This document shows, in pieces, positions 1 through 7,746 of a stretch of 8,763 nucleotides of DNA. How positions within the stretch are numbered: the first letter of the stretch is position 1; each line of letters starts with the position of its first letter. Made by a program: the position numbers and the translations under genes. Origin of the DNA: Amylibacter sp. (GTDB lineage: Bacteria > Pseudomonadota > Alphaproteobacteria > Rhodobacterales > Rhodobacteraceae); contig JALWOO010000070.1 in NCBI GenBank assembly GCA_027083485.1, forward strand, positions 1 through 8,763. The letters run 5' to 3'. The notes beneath the pieces were generated by a model. That model had not been told where the DNA came from, made no database searches, and saw nothing but the letters and a program-made list of their open reading frames with translations.

Positions 1-28
1 GGCGTGCTTTTACAGAGAGTTTTGCCAT
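1..28 (-). CDS. possible start of a gene running off the left edge
   Basis: On the minus strand an ATG at 28-26 opens a frame with no stop up to the window edge, reading MAKLSVKAR. It begins 8 nt after the TGA of the methyltransferase gene (37-39), a spacing typical of an operon partner. A weak GGA lies just upstream of the ATG. Nine codons are too few to identify a family, so this is inferred from position and spacing only. Confidence 0.3.
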
Positions 29-36
29 TCGTCCAA

Positions 37-852
37 TCACCCTTTTTTAGGGGCTAAAACTTTAGCCAAAGAAACCTGTGCCGATCCCGGCCGCAAGGGT
101 TTTTGCTGGGTTTCAGAGGGGCACCAACCGGTTAGAAAAGCCAACTCGAATGTAGCTGCAACCCGCCCGCCCTCTACGGCATTATTTTGCTGATAATGGG
201 CCAGAACAGCGGCCAATGTATCCTGCCGCAAAACGGATTTTCGCCGCTCTTTCAGGATATTTGTTTCGCCCATTTCGCGCAATTCCCGCATCAAATGCAG
301 CGGGCTGGCATAGCTCGTGCGCACGGGCAGTGTATCCGCCACCGGCAGGCCATACCCCGCCCGTTGCAACAATGCCCCCAAAGCACGGATTTCCCCCATC
401 GGGGCCACGCGGGGGCTAATCCCGCCCTCGACCTCGGATTCGCCAAGGGTAAAGGCATCGCGCATTTCGGTCAGGGTATCCCCCGCAAACATCACGGCGA
501 TCATCAGGCCATCAGGGCGCAACCCGCGCCGCATCTGGATCAATTGCCCCACCGGATCATTCGCCCAATGCAGCCCCATCGCGTGAATAATCAGATCCGC
601 CTGCCCCTCTGGCAAGTCCAGAACATCGCTATCAGCAACACATCGCGCCGCGATTCCCAGCTTTTTTGCCCAATATTCGGCTTTCCAGCCCACAATCACC
701 GGATCTGTAAAGGTTCTGTTAACGTCTTTCAGTCTTTCTGAAACCTCTGCAATGGCAATGTCATGCACAAACAGAACCGACGGATCGCCAGATGCCCGCA
801 CTCGATGCAATTGCAGGGCATTTTGGTCGAAAAGCTGGGGTATAGGTTGCAT
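37..852 (-). CDS. NDUFAF5/BioC-like SAM-dependent methyltransferase-fold protein
   Basis: A 271-residue protein resembling the NDUFAF5 family, whose mitochondrial member helps assemble respiratory complex I by hydroxylating an arginine of the NDUFS7 subunit; bacterial members are usually labelled class I methyltransferases. Family hallmarks are visible in order: an N-terminal LFDQNALQLHRVRA, HAMGLHWANDPVGQL (90-104), LRPDGL (111-116), GGISPRVAPMGEIR (143-156), LMRELREMGETN (187-198), and TGWCPSETQQKPLRPGSAQ (241-259). The usual glycine-rich SAM motif I (DxGxG) is not recognisable: the expected place reads TDPVIVGWKAEYW (49-61), so cofactor use is uncertain. The ATG at 852 has a strong AGGAGGA ribosome site (858-864 on the plus strand) 5 nt upstream. 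It is divergent from comF. The family assignment is firm; a role in complex I assembly is inference. Confidence 0.88.
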   Translation of the reverse strand: MQPIPQLFDQNALQLHRVRASGDPSVLFVHDIAIAEVSERLKDVNRTFTDPVIVGWKAEYWAKKLGIAARCVADSDVLDLPEGQADLIIHAMGLHWANDPVGQLIQMRRGLRPDGLMIAVMFAGDTLTEMRDAFTLGESEVEGGISPRVAPMGEIRALGALLQRAGYGLPVADTLPVRTSYASPLHLMRELREMGETNILKERRKSVLRQDTLAAVLAHYQQNNAVEGGRVAATFELAFLTGWCPSETQQKPLRPGSAQVSLAKVLAPKKG

Positions 853-1623
853 GAGAATCCTCCTGCAGTCCTCCTATCCAATCCAAAAGGAAAGGTTAAG
901 GCCATCCTGTCGGCTCTGTTAAAAACTCTGTACCCGCCCAGTTGCCTGTCTTGTGGTGAAACCACCGAACCCGGTGCGGAATTTTGCGCCAACTGCTGGC
1001 CCGAGGCCCATTTCATCGCCGGAAAAATCTGCGATTCCTGCGGTGTTCCACTTTATGAGGCCGAATATGCCGGTGAGGCGCATTGTGAAAACTGTCACAG
1101 CTTCCCGCCGGCATGGCACAAAGGGCGGGCTGTTGCGCTTTATGACGGGCCGATACGGCATATGGTCTTGGCGCTCAAGCACGGGGACCGGTTGGATATC
1201 GCCCTGCCCGCCGCGCGCTGGATGGCGCAAAAATCCGCCCCGCTGGTTTGTCCGGATACCTTGATCGTTCCGGTGCCTTTGCATTGGCGTCGTCTGGTGC
1301 AGCGACGTTATAATCAGGCTGCTGTTTTGGGGCAAAAGCTTGCTCTAAACCTTGATCTTCCGTTTTTGCCTGATGCTTTGCACCGTTTGCGTCCGACACA
1401 AATGCAAAAGGACATGAACCGCGAACAGAGATTCGAAAATCAGAAAGCGGCAATTTCGGCCAACCCGCGCGCAACCGGGCAAATCAGGGGTCGTCCGGTT
1501 TTGATTGTAGATGATGTGATGACCACCGGTGCCACTCTTTCTGCCTGCACAGAAGCCTGCCTTGCGGCCAATGCCCGCGCCGTAAATGTGATTGTGCTTG
1601 CCCGCGTTGCAAGACCTGAATAA
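847..1623 (+). CDS. comF: ComF family phosphoribosyltransferase-like protein
   Basis: ComF proteins combine an N-terminal zinc-ribbon region with a type I phosphoribosyltransferase fold. They are needed for DNA uptake in competent bacteria, but their biochemical role in alphaproteobacteria is unsettled. Four CxxC-type cysteine pairs are visible, with codons at 943/952, 985/994, 1030/1039 and 1084/1093. LALKHGDRLDIALPAARWM follows, then PVPLHWRRLVQRRYNQA and the PRPP-binding signature VLIVDDVMTTGATLS (1498-1542). The start is uncertain. Homologues as I remember them begin about 10 residues before YPPSCLSCG (931), where no ATG, GTG or TTG exists in frame. TTG at 847 is the nearest standard start (GGGG 6 nt upstream) but overlaps the divergent gene by 6 nt. 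CTG at 907, with AAGG 5 nt upstream, fits family length best. ATG at 763 would overlap the divergent gene by 90 nt. It probably leads the comF-grxC-nit-marR run. Confidence 0.92.
   Translation: MHENPPAVLLSNPKGKVKAILSALLKTLYPPSCLSCGETTEPGAEFCANCWPEAHFIAGKICDSCGVPLYEAEYAGEAHCENCHSFPPAWHKGRAVALYDGPIRHMVLALKHGDRLDIALPAARWMAQKSAPLVCPDTLIVPVPLHWRRLVQRRYNQAAVLGQKLALNLDLPFLPDALHRLRPTQMQKDMNREQRFENQKAAISANPRATGQIRGRPVLIVDDVMTTGATLSACTEACLAANARAVNVIVLARVARPE
858..864 (-). promoter_or_regulatory. ribosome binding site of the NDUFAF5-like gene
   Basis: On the minus strand this reads AGGAGGA and ends 5 nt before the ATG at 852-850. It is the strongest Shine-Dalgarno match in the window and fixes that start. 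It also marks sequence immediately upstream of comF as the leader of the divergent gene, which bears on where comF can begin. Confidence 0.75.
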
Positions 1624-1663
1624 CCGCGTATAACACCGGTATATTCAGGAACGGAGTAGTCCC

Positions 1664-1921
1664 ATGAAAACTGTAGAAATATATACCACCCCGATCTGTG
1701 GGTTCTGTAATGCTGCGAAACGCTTGCTGGCCAGCAAAAACGTTGAATTCACCGAATACAATGTGATGTTGAAACCGGCCTTACGCGCCGAAATGACCCA
1801 ACGCGCCAATGGCGGACGCACGGTACCACAAATCTTTATCGGGGATGAACATGTCGGCGGCTGCGACGATCTGTTTGCGCTCGAACAGGCTGGCAAACTG
1901 GATGCCATGCTGACCGAATGA
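1664..1921 (+). CDS. grxC: glutaredoxin 3 (GrxC family)
   Basis: An 85-residue class I glutaredoxin, the standard length for GrxC, which uses glutathione to reduce protein disulfides and mixed disulfides in the cytoplasm. The redox site is Cys12-Gly-Phe-Cys15, in place of the common CPYC; I recall CGFC in Rhodobacteraceae relatives. The cis-proline loop TVPQIFI (53-59) and the glutathione-binding GGCDDL (65-70) are intact. ATG 1664 has GGAG at 1653-1656 with 7 nt spacing. The gap from comF is 40 nt. The stop overlaps the start of the next gene as ATGA (1918-1921), so grxC and the nitrilase gene are probably translationally coupled. Both cysteines being present points to dithiol activity. Confidence 0.95.
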   Translation: MKTVEIYTTPICGFCNAAKRLLASKNVEFTEYNVMLKPALRAEMTQRANGGRTVPQIFIGDEHVGGCDDLFALEQAGKLDAMLTE

Positions 1922-2751
1922 CCCTGACGGTCGGTCTGATACAGCTCAATTCCGGCGATGATCCGGCGGCCAATCTGGGACAAACCCTTGCTTTGGTAGA
2001 TCAGGCCGCCGATTGCGGTGCGCAGTTTTTGCTAACGCCCGAAGTCACCAATATCGTCTCGGACAGCCGCAAACATCAGGCGAAGGTTTTACAAACCGAA
2101 GCCGACGATCAGACCCTTGCCGCGCTGCAAAGGTTGGCAGCTAAACGGGGCATTTGGCTGTTGATCGGGTCTTTGGCCTTGAAAACCGATGATCCGGACG
2201 GGCGTTTTGCAAACCGCAGTTTTCTGATATCCCCGAACGGGGATATCCGCGCGCGATATGACAAGATGCACATGTTTGATGTGGCCGTGTCTGATACTGA
2301 AACCTATCGGGAATCGGCAGGATACCGCCCCGGAAACCGGGCGGTGCCGGCCCAAACAGATTTTGGAACGCTTGGCCTGACCATTTGCTACGATCTGCGC
2401 TTTCCGCATTTGTACCGCCATTTGGCACAGGCGGGGGCCAATATTATCACGGTGCCCTCGGCCTTTTCGCCCGTTACGGGGGCCGCCCATTGGGAAACTC
2501 TACTGCGCGCCCGTGCCATTGAGACCGGTTCTTTCGTGCTGGCACCGGCACAAACCGGCAGCCATGGTAGCAAGCGGAAAACCTATGGCCATTCAATGGT
2601 GGTGGACCCTTGGGGGCAGGTTTTGTTGGATGCCGGTACCGAAACCGGCGCTTTTATTGTCAATCTGGACCTGAACACGGTAGAACAGACCCGCGAACGC
2701 ATTCCGTCCCTGACCCATGACCGCCCTTATCAAGGCCCCGAAAATGCCTAA
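1918..2751 (+). CDS. carbon-nitrogen hydrolase, Nit1/Nit2 (omega-amidase-like) branch
   Basis: A 277-residue nitrilase-superfamily amidase spanning a full single domain. The catalytic triad can be read directly: Glu42 in LLTPEVTN, Lys116 in YDKMHMFD and Cys157 in TICYDLRFPHLYRHLA. The DKMHMFD and CYDLRFP motifs are those of the Nit1/Nit2 branch, whose characterised members hydrolyse deaminated glutathione or the amides alpha-ketoglutaramate and alpha-ketosuccinamate. Substrate cannot be settled from sequence. Direct coupling to glutaredoxin (ATGA overlap at 1918-1921) makes glutathione repair attractive: transaminases deaminate glutathione by mistake and Nit1-type enzymes remove the product. 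That link is inference from context. The protein is cytoplasmic, with no signal peptide. Its 3' end overlaps the start of marR by 8 nt or, with the upstream ATG, 35 nt. Confidence 0.93.
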   Translation: MTLTVGLIQLNSGDDPAANLGQTLALVDQAADCGAQFLLTPEVTNIVSDSRKHQAKVLQTEADDQTLAALQRLAAKRGIWLLIGSLALKTDDPDGRFANRSFLISPNGDIRARYDKMHMFDVAVSDTETYRESAGYRPGNRAVPAQTDFGTLGLTICYDLRFPHLYRHLAQAGANIITVPSAFSPVTGAAHWETLLRARAIETGSFVLAPAQTGSHGSKRKTYGHSMVVDPWGQVLLDAGTETGAFIVNLDLNTVEQTRERIPSLTHDRPYQGPENA

Positions 2752-3181
2752 TGAAACCGATACCAATCTGGCTATTGCCCTTTTCTCCGAGGTCGTCGCC
2801 GCCGAACAGGCCATCAAATCCGTGTTGGCGCGCAATCTGCCCAAGGGGATGGAAACCTCGCATTTTTCAGTGCTGAACCACCTGCACAGCACCGGCGAAA
2901 AATCCCCCGCGCAACTGGCGCGGGCCTTTCATGTAACCAAAGGGGCGATGACCAACACGCTGCAAAAGCTTGAAGTCGCAGGATATATCCACATTCGCCC
3001 CGATTGGGACGATGCCCGCAAAAAATGGGTGTCCATCAACAAAGCAGGCGAGGCCGCCCGTGAACAAGCCATGCGCGCGGTCAACCCGTTGTTTGAAAAG
3101 GTCGTTGAAAATATCGGCGCAGACGACATCAAACAAACACTACCAACCCTGCGCGCTCTACGCCGCTTGCTCGATCTCTAA
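2744..3181 (+). CDS. MarR family winged helix-turn-helix regulator
   Basis: A 145-residue protein with MarR layout: an N-terminal dimerisation helix (about 7-30), the conserved-looking [16 protein letters not shown] (32-47), helix-turn-helix at about 52-80 ([20 protein letters not shown] and following), a basic wing [15 protein letters not shown] (84-98), and C-terminal helices ending RALRRLLDL. Two in-frame ATGs are possible. 2744 has AAGG 8 nt upstream and overlaps the nitrilase gene by 8 nt, so I prefer it; 2717 would add nine residues and has no ribosome site. The ligand and target are unknown. As the last gene of the comF-grxC-nit run it may control that run or the convergent ubiG region. 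The stop TAA (3179-3181) overlaps the ubiG stop in CTAA. Confidence 0.9.
   Translation: MPNETDTNLAIALFSEVVAAEQAIKSVLARNLPKGMETSHFSVLNHLHSTGEKSPAQLARAFHVTKGAMTNTLQKLEVAGYIHIRPDWDDARKKWVSINKAGEAAREQAMRAVNPLFEKVVENIGADDIKQTLPTLRALRRLLDL
3178..3181. other. overlapping stop codons of marR and ubiG (CTAA)
   Basis: The plus-strand marR ends in TAA at 3179-3181 and the minus-strand ubiG ends in TAG at 3180-3178. Together they form CTAA, a 4-bp tail-to-tail overlap with no room for a separate terminator. The same arrangement is reconstructed for pip and fadH before insertion of the mobile element. Confidence 0.9.
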
Positions 3182-3921
3182 ACCGGTTTTGTGCTGGCTG
3201 TAACGTAGTTTACGCTAAGATCCTTATCCGAAATAGACCACGTCCACAGCAGCGGATTAAACACAAAGCCTTTGCGATCCACAGCGGTCAAACCGGCCTT
3301 GCCGATCAGATCAAACAATTCATCCGGCGTAATGAATTTATGCCATTCATGGGTGCCCTTGGGCAGCCAGCGCATAATGTGTTCTGCGCCGACAATCGCC
3401 ACAAGATAGCTTTTGGGATTGCGGTTCAGGGTTGAACAAATCATCAATCCTCCGGGCTTCAACAACTGCTGGCAAGCCGTTAGAAACCCTTGCGGATCTG
3501 CCACGTGTTCGATCACCTCCATATTCAGGACCACATCGAACTGTTCACCATCAGCAGCCAGTTTTTCCGCCGTCACATGACGATAGTCGATATCGAGGCC
3601 GGATTGTTCCGCATGGATACGCGCCACCGGCAGGTTTCCTTCGGCAGCATCGGCCCCCACAACATCCGCCCCCAGCCGCGCCATGGGTTCCGACAGCAAC
3701 CCACCACCACAGCCGATATCCAGAATACGCAGCCCCTTGAGGCTATTGACCTGTTTCGGATCACGGCCGAATTCGGCGGTGATCTGGTCAACGATGTAAT
3801 CCAGCCGACAAGGGTTCAGCATATGCAAGGGTTTGAACTTGCCGTTCGGGTCCCACCATTCGGCGGCCATTGCCTCGAATTTGGCGACTTCACTCGGGTC
3901 TACGGTGTTTGCGGATACCAT
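3178..3921 (-). CDS. ubiG: ubiquinone biosynthesis O-methyltransferase UbiG
   Basis: A 247-residue enzyme, the usual UbiG length, that carries out both O-methylations of the ubiquinone head group (2-polyprenyl-6-hydroxyphenol and 3-demethylubiquinol) using S-adenosylmethionine. Hallmarks are [19 protein letters not shown] (15-33), LNPCRLDYI (35-43), SAM motif [21 protein letters not shown] (66-85), acidic motif II VVGAD (87-91), [13 protein letters not shown] (128-140), [16 protein letters not shown] (153-168) and [18 protein letters not shown] (185-202). ATG at 3921 has AGAAGG close upstream. A GTG at 3966 would add 15 residues of unrelated sequence with no ribosome site, so I reject it. It converges on marR with overlapping stops and diverges from pip across 64 nt. 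Confidence 0.96.
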   Translation of the reverse strand: MVSANTVDPSEVAKFEAMAAEWWDPNGKFKPLHMLNPCRLDYIVDQITAEFGRDPKQVNSLKGLRILDIGCGGGLLSEPMARLGADVVGADAAEGNLPVARIHAEQSGLDIDYRHVTAEKLAADGEQFDVVLNMEVIEHVADPQGFLTACQQLLKPGGLMICSTLNRNPKSYLVAIVGAEHIMRWLPKGTHEWHKFITPDELFDLIGKAGLTAVDRKGFVFNPLLWTWSISDKDLSVNYVTASTKPV

Positions 3922-3985
3922 TTGCCTTCTCGCTTTCAAACTGCCAATGTCCCCTTCGGGAGCCACTTAACCATATAGAGCAAAC
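3922..3985. promoter_or_regulatory. divergent ubiG / pip intergenic region
   Basis: This 64-nt gap separates the ATG of ubiG (3921, minus) from the ATG of pip (3986, plus) and must hold both leaders. The ubiG side has AGAAGG just upstream of its ATG. The pip side has only a weak GAG near 3978-3980. I could not pick out convincing -35 and -10 boxes for either direction, so this is a location by position rather than by motif. Confidence 0.45.
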
Positions 3986-4951
3986 ATGCGAAACTCCGAA
4001 AGCCAAATAGGCGCATATCGACCGCTTTATCCTGTCATTCAGCCTTATAATTATCGGATGCTGGCGGTGCCTGACAACCATGTGCTCTACGTGGAGGAAT
4101 GCGGCAACCCCGATGGCATTCCGGTCGTGGTTTTGCACGGCGGCCCTGGCGGCGGCTGTAGCCCCGGTATGCGGCGTTTTTTCCATCCCGATATTTACCG
4201 GATTATTCTGTTTGACCAACGCGGTTGCGGACGGTCCAAACCCCATGCCAGCACCGAAAACAATACCACGTGGGATCTGGTTGCCGATATTGAATTGATC
4301 CGTGAGGAGCTGAACATTGATCGGTGGATCGTTTTCGGGGGATCCTGGGGGGCAACCCTGTCGCTGGCCTATGCACAGACCCATCCGGAGCGCGTGACCA
4401 ATCTTGTGCTGCGTGGTATCTTTATGATGACAAAGCGCGAACTGGACTGGTTTTACGGTGGCGGGGCTGGCCGGTTCTTCCCCCGCCAATGGGAATATTT
4501 TACCAAGCTGGTTCCTGAAAACGAACGTGATGATTACATTGCCGCCTACGCCCGACGATTGACCGGCGATAACGAGGCGGAAAAAATTCAATTCGCCCGC
4601 GCCTGGACCGAATGGGAAAGCGCGCTGGCTGTGCTGGAACCAAAACCGACGCGTGGATCAACACCCGCGGCTTATGCCCTTGCTTTTGCCAAAATCGAAA
4701 ACCACTATTTCAGCAATGGCGGGTTTCTGCGTGAGGACCGGCAATTGCTGAAAGATATGTATAAAATTTCCCATATTCCGGGAACCATCGTGCAAGGGCG
4801 GTATGATATGATCTGCCCACCGGAAACCGCCTTTGCCTTGCATGCGGCATGGCCTGCTTCGCGAATGGTGGTCGTGCCCAATGCGGGGCACGCGTTGTCA
4901 GAGCCGGGGATCAGTTCGGCCCTGACAACGGTCATGGATGAACTTTACTAG
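3986..4951 (+). CDS. pip: proline iminopeptidase (prolyl aminopeptidase, alpha/beta hydrolase S33)
   Basis: A 321-residue cytoplasmic peptidase that releases N-terminal proline from peptides, of typical length for the monomeric bacterial enzyme. The oxyanion-hole motif HGGPGGGCSPGMRRFF (51-66), FDQRGCGRSKPH (76-87) and the NNTTWDLVADIE strand-helix (92-103) precede the nucleophile elbow GGSWGATLSLAYA with Ser120. A helical cap follows, then the acid GRYDMICPP (Asp274) and the base NAGHALSEPG (His302), so the catalytic triad is complete. The ribosome site is weak. The stop codon TAG (4949-4951) is partly made by the mobile element: TA belongs to the flank and G is the first base of the element. 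The ancestral stop was probably TAA. The encoded protein is unchanged. Confidence 0.96.
   Translation: MRNSESQIGAYRPLYPVIQPYNYRMLAVPDNHVLYVEECGNPDGIPVVVLHGGPGGGCSPGMRRFFHPDIYRIILFDQRGCGRSKPHASTENNTTWDLVADIELIREELNIDRWIVFGGSWGATLSLAYAQTHPERVTNLVLRGIFMMTKRELDWFYGGGAGRFFPRQWEYFTKLVPENERDDYIAAYARRLTGDNEAEKIQFARAWTEWESALAVLEPKPTRGSTPAAYALAFAKIENHYFSNGGFLREDRQLLKDMYKISHIPGTIVQGRYDMICPPETAFALHAAWPASRMVVVPNAGHALSEPGISSALTTVMDELY
4949..4950. repeat. left TA target duplication
   Basis: TA immediately outside the left inverted repeat, matched by TA at 5211-5212 outside the right one. The duplication is only 2 bp, so alone it is weak. It is supported by the perfect restoration of a pip stop codon when one copy is removed. 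Confidence 0.65.
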
Positions 4952-4981
4952 GGCGTGGACTCATAAAGCCTGCATCACTGG
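4951..4981 (+). repeat. left terminal inverted repeat (31 bp)
   Basis: Begins GGGCGTGGACTCATAAAG and ends with CCTGCATCACTGG. It matches the reverse complement of 5180-5210 at 26 of 31 positions, the mismatches being at repeat positions 7, 11, 12, 18 and 24. This end probably contains the transposase binding site. Confidence 0.85.
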
Positions 4982-5138
4982 CGAAATTGTCGTGAAATAT
5001 CAATGGCGTGGTGCCCGCCACACATAGCAGGCTATTTGCTAGGGCAGCGTGTCTTTGAGATGAAGCGACAATTCCGTCCGGAGGATTTGCCTGTTTCACC
5101 ACGTGGCTACGTTGCAATGCATTGAAAATATTCATTTT

Positions 5139-5193
5139 TCCTGCGTCATTGCGCCTAACCACGAAGAAAATCAGGCAAACCAGTGACGCAGGA
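5139..5193. repeat. internal inverted repeat at the right end of the element
   Basis: TCCTGCGTCATTG at 5139-5151 and the reverse complement of 5181-5193 (TCCTGCGTCACTG) match at 12 of 13 positions, with a 29-nt gap between them. It could form a hairpin. There is no T-run after the stem in either transcription direction that would make it a normal Rho-independent terminator: the T-run lies before the stem on the plus strand. Confidence 0.6.
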
Positions 5194-5209
5194 TTTATTG
5201 GTCTACGCC

Positions 5210-5210
<1 letters not shown>
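5180..5210 (-). repeat. right terminal inverted repeat (31 bp)
   Basis: Read on the minus strand it begins GGGCGTAGACCAATAAAT and ends with CCTGCGTCACTGG, the inverted partner of 4951-4981. Its inner block CCTGCGTCACTG also pairs with a further copy at 5140-5151. Confidence 0.85.
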
Positions 5211-7306
<2,096 letters not shown>

Positions 7307-7346
7307 TTAGGCGCAGATGGCCCGATTTGTCACCCCCGACGCGGCG

Positions 7347-7733
7347 TCAGCGCATGGTTTCGATACAGTGACGCCGAAAGGCGCGTTTGAGCATATCGAG
7401 TTCGGCACGTAACAAATCGATTTCCCCGCGAATGTCATCCTCTACAGGGTCGCCGGTTATCAGGGAAAACCGGTCCAGAATATCGGCCTTGCCCGCAAAA
7501 ACGAACAGGAATGTTTGCACCCCGTCCACCAGAAGATCCATCGGAATATCGGCCCGCACCTGCCAGGAATCGCCATCTTCGCCAAGCGGTGCAACGGTTA
7601 CCTCCCCCACCACATTGCCCTGATGGATCATCTCGAGCGCCGGTGTGGGCAGCCCCTTGCCAGACGCGGCAAGCACGCCTTCGTAAATGCCGCCAATGAT
7701 TTTTTTCTTGGTCAATCTATATTTTACAGCCAC
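7347..7733 (-). CDS. uncharacterised 128-residue protein, partner of the DUF6478-like gene
   Basis: I do not recognise a named family. The start is GTG at 7733, chosen because AAGGGGGC (7739-7746 on the plus strand) sits 5 nt upstream and because a start at 7835 would run 91 nt into the preceding gene. The protein begins MAVKYRLTKKKIIGGIYEGV. It looks beta-rich through about residue 85 (EVTVAPL, SWQVRADIP, TFLFVFAG), and ends in an acidic-then-basic amphipathic helix (about 99-122: DDIRGEIDLLRAELDMLKRAF) that could form a coiled coil. No signal peptide or membrane segment is seen. It starts 11 nt after the stop of the upstream gene, so the two are probably cotranscribed. The C-terminal helix could mediate oligomerisation or binding to its partner; this is inference. 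Confidence 0.8.
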   Translation of the reverse strand: MAVKYRLTKKKIIGGIYEGVLAASGKGLPTPALEMIHQGNVVGEVTVAPLGEDGDSWQVRADIPMDLLVDGVQTFLFVFAGKADILDRFSLITGDPVEDDIRGEIDLLRAELDMLKRAFRRHCIETMR

Positions 7734-7738
7734 AATTT

Positions 7739-7746
7739 GCCCCCTT
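7739..7746 (-). promoter_or_regulatory. ribosome binding site for the GTG start at 7733
   Basis: On the minus strand it reads AAGGGGGC with 5 nt before GTG. The stop TAA of the upstream gene (7747-7745) overlaps the start of this site, suggesting coupled translation. Confidence 0.6.

Noticed and set aside
52..67. Perfect 7-bp inverted repeat GGCTAAA/TTTAGCC as a terminator
   Set aside because: It lies within the last codons of the NDUFAF5-like gene, its loop is only 2 nt, and no U-tract follows on the minus strand.
187..741. Long plus-strand frame opposite the NDUFAF5-like gene
   Set aside because: It is an antisense shadow: low-complexity His/Pro/Gln-rich translation with no domain, while the minus strand encodes a clear family member.
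3922..3966. N-terminal extension of ubiG from a GTG at 3966
   Set aside because: No ribosome site, sequence unlike UbiG, and the ATG at 3921 gives the usual family length.
5025..5041. TAGCA/TGCTA 5-bp stem inside the mobile element as a terminator or att core
   Set aside because: Too short, no T-run, and no integrase or matching second site in the window.
7338..7348. GACGC-G-GCGTC palindrome at the end of the 128-residue gene
   Set aside because: A 1-nt centre cannot form a hairpin and no T-run follows. It is short enough to arise by chance.
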